A DNA stretch of 59,697 nucleotides from a virus: positions 1 through 59,697 of the IMG/VR virus record IMGVR_UViG_3300024358_000017, one strand, 5' to 3'. The position numbers were made by a program, and so were the translations under genes. A model generated the notes under the pieces. The model was given only the letters and a program-made list of their open reading frames with translations. It was not told the origin of the DNA and searched no databases. This document shows, piece after piece, positions 46,151 to 54,278 of this stretch. The stretch's first letter is position 1; the number at the start of each line of letters is the position of its first letter.

Positions 46151-47607
46151 CGTTTCACTTCTTTTGCTAAGAATTCAATTGCGCCTCTGTGATTAAATTT
46201 AAGAGCATCGCGTTGGTATAATAATATATTGTCGTATATTTTATCTGTTTCAGTAATAACAGAGGGATCCTGAGACATCCATATTTGTTTTATTTTTTCT
46301 ATATCAAATAATTTTAAACCGTGTAATACTTGTAACCAGTTCTGTTCTGTAAATAACACCCAGTGACTGGGAAAATATGCTCTACTTGGCACAACTGTTT
46401 TAAAGTGTTCCAGTGTATCTTTATTAAACTCGGTCAACTTTAAATCTTTGCAACTACGCCAGAATGGTGTATCGTTACGTTGAGTGATGTAATGTAACTG
46501 TACAAAGTCAATAATGTTTTTAGCAACTGCTTCAAATTGTTGATTATATTTGTCCGCTATTTTTTCGTTGCCTTTAGTCCAAGATGCCAGTGCTGATCCT
46601 AGTGCAAACGCCTGTTGAATACTAGTTCCTATGCTAGTAGCCTCGAGAGGTTCAACAAAACTTCCAGCAAGACCTACTGCAACACAATTTTTAATCCAGA
46701 ATTTATCAACATAACCTGCACTAAACTTAAAACTTTTACCTACTTGTATAGGATCTTTATAGTACTGTTGCATTTCAGACAATGCTTGATCGTCGGATAA
46801 AAATTCACTGGAATAAACGTAACCGTTGCCATAGCGTTCTTGCGTTGGTATTCTCCATGACCATCCGCTGGATAATGCACGACTCAGGGTCCAACTTGGA
46901 AACTCGTCGTCACTGGGTGTAGGAAAAGCAAACGCTCTGTCCATGGGTAAATATTCTTTACAATCATTCCACTTTGCGCCAAGTTTAGAACTAATGACTC
47001 TTCTGAACCCAGAAGAATCTACAAAGAAATCTGCTGTATATTTGACACCGTCTTTGTTAATTAAAGAACTAATGTATCCTTGACTGTCAATTTCAACGTC
47101 GTCTATATCATCTTCAACAACAACTACTCCGCGTTCGATACATTTCTTGTGTAAAAATTTATTAAGTTTAAACGTATCAAAATGATATTGATTTACACTG
47201 GCATCGATAGGAAAGTAATGTATGGAATTAATGACATTATCTGGATATAAGTGCGGCTGATCTTCAGAAATTAATTTGACCATTACTCCTGGCAACCCGT
47301 TACCCATTAGTTGCGTATAATCGGCATGTAGAGCGTGCATATAAAATGTGCCGTCACCATTCCAATTTTCAAATCTAATACCTGCTTTGAAAGTAGCACC
47401 AGTTTCTAACATTAATTCTTGTAGAGTAATCCCTACAGTATTAATAAACTGTTTCCAATGTTCTGTACTACCTTCTCCGACGCCGACAATACCTATAGTG
47501 GGAGACTCGATAATTTTAATATCCATGGTAGGATACCACTTATTGAGTACTAGTGCCGTTATTAGTCCGCTAGTACCTCCACCTAATATGCAAACGGACT
47601 TGATCAT
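46147..47607 (-). CDS. Flavin-dependent halogenase homologue 4 (486 aa)
   Basis: The FAD loop is CILGGGTSGLITALVL, followed by GVGEGSTEHW, the candidate catalytic Lys74 (ATFKAGIRFENW), GWSWRIPTQERYGNGYVYSSEF and FVEPLEATS with the conserved Glu. It is the first of the four halogenase genes to be translated in the operon and a sister of homologue 2. It is coupled to the DUF6065-like gene upstream by an ATGA overlap. The catalytic residues are intact, so halogenation is plausible; a monooxygenase or dehydrogenase role cannot be excluded. Confidence 0.9.
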   Translation of the reverse strand: MIKSVCILGGGTSGLITALVLNKWYPTMDIKIIESPTIGIVGVGEGSTEHWKQFINTVGITLQELMLETGATFKAGIRFENWNGDGTFYMHALHADYTQLMGNGLPGVMVKLISEDQPHLYPDNVINSIHYFPIDASVNQYHFDTFKLNKFLHKKCIERGVVVVEDDIDDVEIDSQGYISSLINKDGVKYTADFFVDSSGFRRVISSKLGAKWNDCKEYLPMDRAFAFPTPSDDEFPSWTLSRALSSGWSWRIPTQERYGNGYVYSSEFLSDDQALSEMQQYYKDPIQVGKSFKFSAGYVDKFWIKNCVAVGLAGSFVEPLEATSIGTSIQQAFALGSALASWTKGNEKIADKYNQQFEAVAKNIIDFVQLHYITQRNDTPFWRSCKDLKLTEFNKDTLEHFKTVVPSRAYFPSHWVLFTEQNWLQVLHGLKLFDIEKIKQIWMSQDPSVITETDKIYDNILLYQRDALKFNHRGAIEFLAKEVKR

Positions 47608-48365
47608 TTTTTTAAGATCCTTCTAAAGAATCTACAAATCCAAGGTTCTGATTTTACTAATTTCTTTGGACGTAATCTATTTGGAATGACCCCCGACACA
47701 ATTTTCCAACTTAAATTGTTTTGATATGATTTAAGAGACACAGAAGAATTTACAATATGATCGAGTTCTTCTGTTCTTGGTTGTTTGTTTAATTGAAACA
47801 TTGCCTGTGGGTCTCTTGCTCTAAATCTTACATAGGCTAACGGCTGTCCTCTCTTAAATTCAATTCTGTCATTGAGCATTTCAAAAGTAGGAACCAGCGG
47901 ACGTTGCCAATTACAAATATTAAAACTGCCAGGCATCAATCTCCATCTTAAATCGATATGATTATAAGGAGGTAAAAAGTCTACCCATACTTCTTCGTCT
48001 GCATAGAACAGCATGGCGCTGTTTAATGCAACTATAGGTTTATCAACTTCAGGATTAAAATCTCCCCAGTGAACTTTGACCATAGCATCGTGTGCAAGAC
48101 TTGGAAGATTACTGCTTAAAACTTTATTATATTTGTCCCAGTGCAATTCTACATCAATTAAAGAACGTATTACCCATGTTTGTTCGTTATACTTTACAAA
48201 TGCAGGGCATTTCATAAATCCTACTTTTGAATCTTTCCATGTGTCTAACTTTTCTAAATCAAAATGAATAATTTCGTTCCAGCCGTAATAATTTAGCGGA
48301 CCCAGTCCGCTAGTATTTGGAGATTTTTCAAACCATGGAGTATATCCTACTTTTACAACTGACAT
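47604..48365 (-). CDS. Unknown protein, DUF6065-like (253 aa)
   Basis: The protein opens with VGYTPWFEKSPNTSGLGPLNYYGW and has PAFVKYNEQTWVIRSLIDVEL, ALNSAMLFYADEEVWVDFLPP, and FKRGQPLAYVRFRARDPQAM. The order of aromatic-rich strands matches the 40868 gene, its likely distant paralogue. A strongly basic end (about residues 228-253, RLRPKKLVKSEPWICRFFRR) is unusual and could contact nucleic acid or membrane. Its ATG shares one base with the upstream stop. Function unknown. Confidence 0.6.
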   Translation of the reverse strand: MSVVKVGYTPWFEKSPNTSGLGPLNYYGWNEIIHFDLEKLDTWKDSKVGFMKCPAFVKYNEQTWVIRSLIDVELHWDKYNKVLSSNLPSLAHDAMVKVHWGDFNPEVDKPIVALNSAMLFYADEEVWVDFLPPYNHIDLRWRLMPGSFNICNWQRPLVPTFEMLNDRIEFKRGQPLAYVRFRARDPQAMFQLNKQPRTEELDHIVNSSVSLKSYQNNLSWKIVSGVIPNRLRPKKLVKSEPWICRFFRRILKK

Positions 48366-48631
48366 TATTCGTCCTTAAAATTATCATTAAAACTATACCA
48401 ACTAGTCCATTTACCATAAGGACAACTTTGTGATTTATTTCTTACGGTCTTGGGCATAAAATATCCAGTAATAGTACAGCCGTAATTTTCATACGACTTA
48501 CAGTTATTGCATATTTCTAAACGTTTTTGTTCTACTTCTCTTGGGACTAGTAAAATTTTTTCGTTGAAGTGAACTCTACGTTGCGATGTATCAAGGTTTC
48601 TTATAACACGAGGTACTTTTTTATCTTCCAT
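48365..48631 (-). CDS. Small Cys-cluster protein, possible metal binder (88 aa)
   Basis: Four Cys lie in C-x2-C-x8-C......CPYGKW order between about residues 41 and 75 (ICNNCKSYENYGCTITGYF, then SCPYGKW). Small phage proteins with C-x2-C...C-G-C-F-x6-C-P-x-GKW occur often next to baseplate or neck genes and are thought to bind zinc or iron. The Cys pattern here fits a one-site metal protein. It is tightly coupled to the neighbours (11-base overlap upstream, one shared base downstream). It could be an electron-transfer or assembly partner for the oxygenases, which is inference only. Confidence 0.65.
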   Translation of the reverse strand: MEDKKVPRVIRNLDTSQRRVHFNEKILLVPREVEQKRLEICNNCKSYENYGCTITGYFMPKTVRNKSQSCPYGKWTSWYSFNDNFKDE

Positions 48632-49394
48632 CAGCGCCTCCAGTGAGCATTGCTTTTAATTGATTTATAATAATTTCCTGAGTATGTAACTTATTAAACA
48701 AATAATCCATGGTACTGTTATTCGATTCCACTATTACGGGAGTTGAAAAATTATCAGGCATTGTAGTTTCTTTAACGACCGGATATGGTTGTTGAGAATC
48801 TAAGTATACTCCGCTGTATCTTAAATTAAATGTGATTACTATACGTTCATCATCAGTGTGACTTACTTCAGTTTTATGTCTCAACCATCCAGGAAACATT
48901 AACACATCGCCTGATTTAATATGAATTGTGGTATTAATTTTTTCTTCTACAGGACGATTGTAAGGAATGTGTGTAATACTGTATTCCATAGGATTAGTAA
49001 ACACTATTCCTCCACTACGTTCAGGAGCACTTAGATAAAAACTTACAACAATAGGGTGCATACTATGAGAATGCCAGTCAGTAAAACTACCGTTAACGTG
49101 TTTATTAGACCAGCACTCGTCTATTGCAGGGCGCAGACCGTCGTTGATATCCAGGACTTTCCAATATAAATTTGCATGATACAAAATTAAATCGCACAAT
49201 GCTTTAAATTCTGGTACTTCATGCAAATTTCTATTAGTGCCGTAGGTACTTATACCGCCATTTTTTTCCAACCCAACATGAAATTTTATTTCCTTGTATT
49301 GTTGTTCAAGCGTAGACCTTATGACTCCAAAGTCTATATCAGAGTCAAAAATATTAGTTTTGTAGATAGGTAACGCAAATAAATTTTGAATCAT
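48621..49394 (-). CDS. 2OG-Fe(II) oxygenase, HxH type (257 aa)
   Basis: A family-5 2OG oxygenase core covers residues about 95-195: WHSHSMHPIVVSFYLSAP with H108-x-H110, GIVFTNP, SGDVLMFPGWLRHKTEV with distal H173, and DERIVITFNL with R184. The residue expected to be Asp/Glu is His110. An extra C-terminal 60 residues after the core are low complexity with no recognised motif. ATG overlaps the upstream stop by four bases. Substrate unknown. Confidence 0.82.
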   Translation of the reverse strand: MIQNLFALPIYKTNIFDSDIDFGVIRSTLEQQYKEIKFHVGLEKNGGISTYGTNRNLHEVPEFKALCDLILYHANLYWKVLDINDGLRPAIDECWSNKHVNGSFTDWHSHSMHPIVVSFYLSAPERSGGIVFTNPMEYSITHIPYNRPVEEKINTTIHIKSGDVLMFPGWLRHKTEVSHTDDERIVITFNLRYSGVYLDSQQPYPVVKETTMPDNFSTPVIVESNNSTMDYLFNKLHTQEIIINQLKAMLTGGADGR

Positions 49395-50002
49395 TTAACT
49401 TCGGCTTCAATATCGCCACTAAAATCAAACTTATTAACAAACGTCTTAAAAGAAATATATTTTCTTAATTCTGTACAATTTCTGTTAGGAGCAAGGCCTC
49501 TGTGAGGAATGTTACTGTCAAATACAATACAAGTATTAGGCATTGGATAATAACTGGCTATAATATTTCCTTGATTGTCAAAAAATTGCAGTTCACCGCC
49601 CCATTCCGGGCTCCATTCTTTATTAGGAAAATAACACATTGTCATATAACCGTCGCCGTTTGAATTAAATTCAAACTCTCTGTCAACGTGTATATTTCCG
49701 TCTAGGCCAAATGTTTTGCCGCCGGCAACAACGTCAAGACTTTTAAAGTTATAACCTTTGACTCTAGGATCTAGTGCTTCGAGTTTGTCAATAATATCCT
49801 GAAATAATACTTCTGTCCAACGATTTTTAACCATATCTACAGACCAAAAGTTTGCGTTATCTTCGATATCAAAGCCAGCGGCATTAATTTTTATAACACC
49901 GTATTTCCAAACTCCGTCGTTTAAATCTGCAATAATGTTAGCAAAAACATCTTGCTTTGCAACGTTTTCGAGATAAAAAATTTCTGGTAATTTGTTAGAC
50001 AT
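49391..50002 (-). CDS. 2OG-Fe(II) oxygenase, HxD type (203 aa)
   Basis: The motif set is H105-V-D107 (GNIHVDREF), WGGELQFFD, FDSNIPHRGLAP with distal H167, and LRKYISFKT with R180 as the 2OG ligand. This is the type frequently seen in T4-like cyanophages. Its ATG at 50002 follows a strong AAGGAGAATTAC ribosome site, and it is the first gene after an internal late-promoter-like element at 50025-50034. It heads the second half of the minus operon, including the halogenases. Confidence 0.85.
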   Translation of the reverse strand: MSNKLPEIFYLENVAKQDVFANIIADLNDGVWKYGVIKINAAGFDIEDNANFWSVDMVKNRWTEVLFQDIIDKLEALDPRVKGYNFKSLDVVAGGKTFGLDGNIHVDREFEFNSNGDGYMTMCYFPNKEWSPEWGGELQFFDNQGNIIASYYPMPNTCIVFDSNIPHRGLAPNRNCTELRKYISFKTFVNKFDFSGDIEAEVK

Positions 50003-50024
50003 ATATGTAATTCTCCTTAATTCG

Positions 50025-50034
50025 ACAATATTTA
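50025..50034 (-). promoter_or_regulatory. Putative internal late promoter of the minus operon
   Basis: Read on the minus strand, CTAAATATTG lies in the only gap of any size (50 bases) in the 22-gene operon, 22 bases before the ATG at 50002. It matches the TAAATA core of the other sites. It could provide extra expression of the oxygenase and halogenase half independent of the neck genes. Confidence 0.5.
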
Positions 50035-50052
50035 GTGGGGTATTTTTGTGAT

Positions 50053-50691
50053 TTACTTAGATCCGGCTTGGATAGCAATATTACCTGCTACGGAAATCCT
50101 GTAATCGTCGGACGTATAAAATGGGTGTACTTCGTGCATACATTCTGCTGGAAACAACAACATTTTCCCTTCCCATGTCTTATCCATGAATATAGGATTT
50201 TTAGTTATTTTACCAAACGAATTTACATAGAAAAATTCAAATGCTGATGCTAGATTTTTATTAGAGTTTACCCCAGGACTTGCAGCCAACTCTTCATTGA
50301 GGTCATATGGAATTTGTAAGTATATTACAAAACTATATAGACCTAGATGTGTATGCGCTGGATTGAATTCATATTTTTTCTGAAAATTAACCCATAGTGT
50401 GTCTACAGCGAAATCTAATCGCCCTGGTTTAAACACGCTGATATTAGAATTATATTTGAACAGCTCGTTATAAGTTTCGGCTACATTAAATGCAAATGGC
50501 TCTACTACCGAAATGGAGTCTTTTAATGAATATTCTCTCTGAATATTACCAGCCAACGTGTGGTTAGTAGCAGAAGCATGGTCAAAGTCTTTTTGTATTT
50601 CTTTAACTTCCTTCCACAAAGTGTCCATAATTTCTTTAGGAACGTCTTCAATAATATAGCCAAACGAATTAAATGTTTGATAATAACTCAT
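50053..50691 (-). CDS. 2OG-Fe(II) oxygenase, HxH type (212 aa)
   Basis: Residues 110-200 carry NPAHTHLGLYSFVIYLQIP (H113-x-H115), an insertion of about 40 residues, then KMLLFPAECMHEVHPFY with distal H186, and DDYRISVAGNI with R198. The second position of the H-x-x motif is His where Asp/Glu is usual. It has an ATGA overlap with the gene upstream. The insertion between the motifs probably forms a substrate lid. Substrate unknown. Confidence 0.8.
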   Translation of the reverse strand: MSYYQTFNSFGYIIEDVPKEIMDTLWKEVKEIQKDFDHASATNHTLAGNIQREYSLKDSISVVEPFAFNVAETYNELFKYNSNISVFKPGRLDFAVDTLWVNFQKKYEFNPAHTHLGLYSFVIYLQIPYDLNEELAASPGVNSNKNLASAFEFFYVNSFGKITKNPIFMDKTWEGKMLLFPAECMHEVHPFYTSDDYRISVAGNIAIQAGSK

Positions 50692-51287
50692 ATAATAATT
50701 GGAATAAATCCCATGTTATCAAAAATTCTATCTCGATGCTCTAAGTCAAATCCAAATGTAATTCGTTCACCCTCGTACGGTTCTAAAATTTCTACATGAT
50801 GAAATCTACTACCAGGGCCTATGTAAAACTGTCCTACTTTGTTTTCAACTCTGTACAACTCTTTGCCGTTAGGCTTATCTGTAAACACAGTATGACTTTT
50901 CTTAGGATCTATAGCCATAAATCCGTGTAAAGGCCAATCATGATTATGTGTTTTAAGAACCTGTCCATTTTTATGACTGTTAATCCAAGCCTGCAACCAT
51001 AGTTGTTTTGGCTTTTCGATACCCGCTAGTTCGTGATATTGTCTAATTCCGTCGATTAAACTTGTATAGATATCATAGAACCATTGATTACAAGAACAAA
51101 GACCAAACACATTATAGTTAGCAAACTGCCAGGTAATGTTGTCTGTGCCAACAGCATAATTACGTGCATTAAATTTTCTTTTAAATTTATCAATACCTAT
51201 GTCTGTCATGCGTTGAATGTCTGCAATATTTTCAACAACATGCGGAACATCAAATGTCATGTATTGATATTCACTGTTGTAATACAT
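50688..51287 (-). CDS. 2OG-Fe(II) oxygenase-like protein, HxH type (199 aa)
   Basis: The likely core is LKTHNHDWPLHGFMAID (H114-x-H116-D117), GQFYIGPGSRFHHVEIL (H163 or H164) and GERITFGFDL (R175). Asp117, one residue beyond, may supply the carboxylate, so the metal set is less clear than in its neighbours. The ATG at 51287 follows AGGAGAAG and lies 17 bases inside the upstream gene. The N-terminal 95 residues are less typical and rich in Tyr and Asn. Confidence 0.7.
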   Translation of the reverse strand: MYYNSEYQYMTFDVPHVVENIADIQRMTDIGIDKFKRKFNARNYAVGTDNITWQFANYNVFGLCSCNQWFYDIYTSLIDGIRQYHELAGIEKPKQLWLQAWINSHKNGQVLKTHNHDWPLHGFMAIDPKKSHTVFTDKPNGKELYRVENKVGQFYIGPGSRFHHVEILEPYEGERITFGFDLEHRDRIFDNMGFIPIII

Positions 51288-51852
51288 TTCTTCTCCTAAT
51301 TACTTCGTCTATTACTTCTTGTGTGGACGCAAAACTATGTCGTCCGTCAAATCTTCTATCAGAATAAGGACCCTGCTTATCTACATAATGGAAAAACCCC
51401 TGATAGTGAAAATCATTTTCTAACGCATGCCGCCAGTGTAGATTTTTAACACCTTTATAAATTAAGATATCTCCAACGTCTAATAAAATTTCATGCCCTC
51501 TATTGCCAGACTGAACATAAATGGGCCATATATTTTTATCGTATTTTAAAGTAAGTGTAAAACTATATTCGCACTCAAACCTATCGATATGTGGATTTAA
51601 CGCTTCATTTTTTGTATAAATCCTTGAGTAAGTGTATGTTGGAAATAACTTCTTTTCCACTAGTTCTTCTATTTTAGGTAACCACAATTTTGATTCGTCA
51701 TTAAAAATTCCATAAAAAGTAGGACTAGACGGACACTGATTATCCGGCGGCAAGTTATAACCTTTTTTATAAAAGTCGTCTAATTTTTCAACCATACGAT
51801 TGCAAGTATCTGCATCTGCAAATCCTTTGATAACTTTGTAATCTTCCTTCAT
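51271..51852 (-). CDS. 2OG-Fe(II) oxygenase, HxD type (193 aa)
   Basis: I choose the ATG at 51852 (MKEDYKVIKGF), one base after the upstream TAA; an earlier ATG at 51894 would overlap that gene by 41 bases. The core contains H88-I-D90 (LNPHIDRFECEYSFTLTL), then LDVGDILIYKGVKNLHWRH with distal H139 and R141. The FHYQGFFHYVDKQGP segment follows in a style common in marine phage oxygenases. The 2OG-binding Arg is not unambiguous. Substrate unknown. Confidence 0.78.
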   Translation of the reverse strand: MKEDYKVIKGFADADTCNRMVEKLDDFYKKGYNLPPDNQCPSSPTFYGIFNDESKLWLPKIEELVEKKLFPTYTYSRIYTKNEALNPHIDRFECEYSFTLTLKYDKNIWPIYVQSGNRGHEILLDVGDILIYKGVKNLHWRHALENDFHYQGFFHYVDKQGPYSDRRFDGRHSFASTQEVIDEVIRRRNVLQQ

Positions 51853-51853
51853 A

Positions 51854-52501
51854 TTATTTCCAATAACATTCCATAGGATCCGCAGGTTGCACAAAATCTT
51901 CAGGATTTAATTTTAAAATTTGATCCTTATTATCAATAGCATTGATAATTTTGTTGTATACCATAAGATTATTTTCTTTGGTTAAATGACATTTTCTGTT
52001 TTCATTGTTACCTGGATGATCTAGACCATAGAATTGTAATTCTAAATCAGCATAGTGGCACAATGACCAAGAATTTAAATTAGGCAAACTTTCTAAAAAT
52101 GCAGGGACAACTAACACATCCTGATACTGTAATATGTCATTAACCATAAAATTATGAAACGCAGTTTCTCGTTTGCTGGAATAAAAGTACCTAAAATACA
52201 TTTCTCCAATGTTAATGCCATCCCATACTGGCCATGTACTAGGATTTAAATTCAAATGCTTATTGTTATATTCTACATGAATTCTGCCCGGAACTGTTAC
52301 CACAAATATTGCCAAATCGTAACTGGCGTGAGTTTCTAAAAATTTATCATAACTCCACCACATGCTAGAACCTGTAAGAGAATAATTTTTGACAGTGTAT
52401 TTCTGTTCTAACATCTCAGGCCACGACAAATAGTCGTTTTGTACCCACGACGGATCTGAAAAACTATCCCCGTATATGGCTAATTTAGGTTTCTTGTTCA
52501 T
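51854..52501 (-). CDS. SGNH/GDSL-family hydrolase candidate (215 aa)
   Basis: The ATG at 52501 (MNKKPKLAIYGDSFSDP) puts the GDSF block-I motif near residue 11, as usual; the upstream extension would lie inside the previous gene. A second element SLTGSSMWW resembles block II, and DHPGNNENRKCHL near residue 160 has the Asp/His spacing of the last block (D-x-x-H-like). These enzymes are esterases or deacetylases acting on sugars, lipids or acyl groups. The candidate triad Ser-Asp-His is plausible but only Ser is certain. It overlaps the upstream gene by 17 bases. Role with the oxygenases unknown. Confidence 0.75.
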   Translation of the reverse strand: MNKKPKLAIYGDSFSDPSWVQNDYLSWPEMLEQKYTVKNYSLTGSSMWWSYDKFLETHASYDLAIFVVTVPGRIHVEYNNKHLNLNPSTWPVWDGINIGEMYFRYFYSSKRETAFHNFMVNDILQYQDVLVVPAFLESLPNLNSWSLCHYADLELQFYGLDHPGNNENRKCHLTKENNLMVYNKIINAIDNKDQILKLNPEDFVQPADPMECYWK

Positions 52502-53138
52502 CATATATAAAATTAAGGTTACAGAAAAATGGTTGAAATAGTCTACCCGTCTCAGGCGTTGAACCAAAATACCTATCCGATTTGTGCCAAGCATTTGGTC
52601 CATAAATTATAGCACGATTATATACGTTAGGTATAGACATTGTCTGTTTAAAAAATTTATGAAATTCTTTGCTGTCCTGATCTCGATTTAATTTAAACCA
52701 CAAATGATTATTACGTGCGGCATATTCTTCAAACTCTTGTCTGTGTTCTTCGTTAAATTTGTAAAACAAAGTTCCTGAATTATCAGGAGGATTTGGATGC
52801 AAATACACAACACCAACATGAGTACAATGCCACGTGGGCGTGTCGTAGTGTACCCAAGAATCTCCATCGGATTCGTAGCACAGTTGAAAATTTGTTTCAA
52901 TATATCCGCCGTATTTTATAGGATTATTTTCTAATAAATTTCCAAGAAACGCATTATGAAATTCGTCGGACAATTCTTGATTAAGATTGTGTAAGAAACT
53001 TGTTCTTCGCCCAGGCCAGTTGCCTCCTGCATTGGCTTCTTTACAATTTTTAAATTCTTGATTAAGAGCAAACTTTCGTATTTTGTCAGGATCTTTGTAA
53101 AAATTATCTATAATTAATATTTTGTCATTCATCCACAT
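52485..53138 (-). CDS. 2OG-oxygenase-like protein, DUF6445-type (217 aa)
   Basis: Residues 94-112 hold SWVHYDTPTWHCTHVGVVY (H97-x-D99), then LHPNPPDNSGTLFYKF, then RAIIYGPNAWHKSDRYFG with distal H185 and GRLFQPFFCNL with R199. The order is that of a cupin-type 2OG oxygenase, with NPP..SGT.F.. resembling the DUF6445 group. It starts at the ATG after GGAGAAT. The N-terminal LIIDNFYKDPDKIRKFAL segment is a helical entry typical of the group. Enzyme activity is inferred from the metal set only. Confidence 0.72.
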   Translation of the reverse strand: MWMNDKILIIDNFYKDPDKIRKFALNQEFKNCKEANAGGNWPGRRTSFLHNLNQELSDEFHNAFLGNLLENNPIKYGGYIETNFQLCYESDGDSWVHYDTPTWHCTHVGVVYLHPNPPDNSGTLFYKFNEEHRQEFEEYAARNNHLWFKLNRDQDSKEFHKFFKQTMSIPNVYNRAIIYGPNAWHKSDRYFGSTPETGRLFQPFFCNLNFIYDEQET

Positions 53139-53140
53139 GA

Positions 53141-53713
53141 TTATTCTCCAAAGACTAGATCAAAACTTACGGAAATGCGATCTTCTTGTGACTCGTTGGG
53201 CATGACAAAATGTTCTAAAAATGACGGAAACAATATTAATTCCGTTTCATAGGGAATAAAATTTTCGCTATCACCCTGATTAAAAATTCTATTTGTAGTG
53301 GAATTAATAGCCGCTGGCCTCGGATCTCTGAAGCATATATTACCCGAGTCAACGGGAACTTTCAAATAAAATACGCCGCTTAGGTGATATTCATTACCAT
53401 GTGCGTGAATTACATTAAAATCTTTGTGCTTGTTAACACAGGCCCACATTTGTTTGATAGAGATATTTTTATTAAACAACCAAAACACAGTACTGGCTAT
53501 TTCATCAGTTAATTGAGCAAACGCAGGATTGTCAAATAAATTTACTTCGCTTTGCCAGCCACCATAGTTTGATTTTTTAACAGCAGACTCCGTGGATTGT
53601 AGTCTATAAATTTCAGAAATCATACTAGGCATATCTAAAATGCGTATTTCAGAAACATACACAGTGGTAGGCCATAAATTCACCGGTTTAATGTTAACGA
53701 AACTTTGGCCCAT
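53141..53713 (-). CDS. 2OG-Fe(II) oxygenase, HxH type (190 aa)
   Basis: A compact family-5 2OG oxygenase. VIHAHGNEYHLSGVFYLKVP contains H103-x-H105, followed by SGNICFRDPRP, ELILFPSFLEHFVMP with distal H168, and EDRISVSFDLVF with R179. The usual Asp/Glu position is His. It begins 20 bases inside the previous gene, and its stop is followed after two bases by the next ATG. Confidence 0.82.
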   Translation of the reverse strand: MGQSFVNIKPVNLWPTTVYVSEIRILDMPSMISEIYRLQSTESAVKKSNYGGWQSEVNLFDNPAFAQLTDEIASTVFWLFNKNISIKQMWACVNKHKDFNVIHAHGNEYHLSGVFYLKVPVDSGNICFRDPRPAAINSTTNRIFNQGDSENFIPYETELILFPSFLEHFVMPNESQEDRISVSFDLVFGE

Positions 53714-54278
53714 GTACCCATCCTACTAGTGTATAACGTGTTCCTTTGGTAACCGGCGTTACTTCGTGAATAGACCAACTAGGAAATGCTGCCAACATAC
53801 CCTTTTCTTTTTTCACTGTCATTGGTTCGTCTAATTTAAAGCGATAGATATTTAAATCACCGCCCTCATAATCGCTCGGGTCTGATAATTGTAGAGTAAA
53901 ACTTAATTTTCTATAATGATTTGAATCATATCCGTCGTCTGTGTGATTTCTATACATACCCTGATAAGACTCGTCGTATTCGGAAAATTGTAAATCTTCT
54001 ATCTGGGTTAATTCGTAGTCGTAAAATGCCTTGTTTACTTTTGTAATAGCATCTGTTAAGCGTTCAAAAATAAAAACAGTGGAAGCATCTGGTCCTATCC
54101 ACGAGATTTTACTACGTCTTGCCCATTGTGCATCTTGATCTTTATTTTCGACACCACCGTCTACAGACGGCTTAGATTTACCAATAGCAATAATACGTGC
54201 AATTTCTTCGTCAGTAAAAACGTTCTTAATCCAAATATAAGGTTCGTTTGGTGGTTTTTGGTGATGGATGGGCCACAT
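53694..54278 (-). CDS. 2OG-Fe(II) oxygenase, PKHD/P4H type, HxD (194 aa)
   Basis: The motif set is H112-T-D114 (YRNHTDDGYDSNHYRKLSF), then YEGGDLNIY, KGMLAAFPSWSIHEVTP with distal H171, and GTRYTLVGWVHGPKFR with R181. This is the well-known PKHD-hydroxylase layout seen in many cyanophages, with a helical N-terminus (FTDEEIARIIAIG). It overlaps the Nudix gene by one base (TAATG). Predicted to hydroxylate an unidentified small or peptidyl substrate. Confidence 0.88.
   Translation of the reverse strand: MWPIHHQKPPNEPYIWIKNVFTDEEIARIIAIGKSKPSVDGGVENKDQDAQWARRSKISWIGPDASTVFIFERLTDAITKVNKAFYDYELTQIEDLQFSEYDESYQGMYRNHTDDGYDSNHYRKLSFTLQLSDPSDYEGGDLNIYRFKLDEPMTVKKEKGMLAAFPSWSIHEVTPVTKGTRYTLVGWVHGPKFR

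Noticed and set aside
41595-47607. Naming the flavoenzymes tryptophan 7-halogenases
   Set aside because: Family membership is clear, but substrate and regioselectivity cannot be read from the motifs, and a phage relative is known to act on other substrates.
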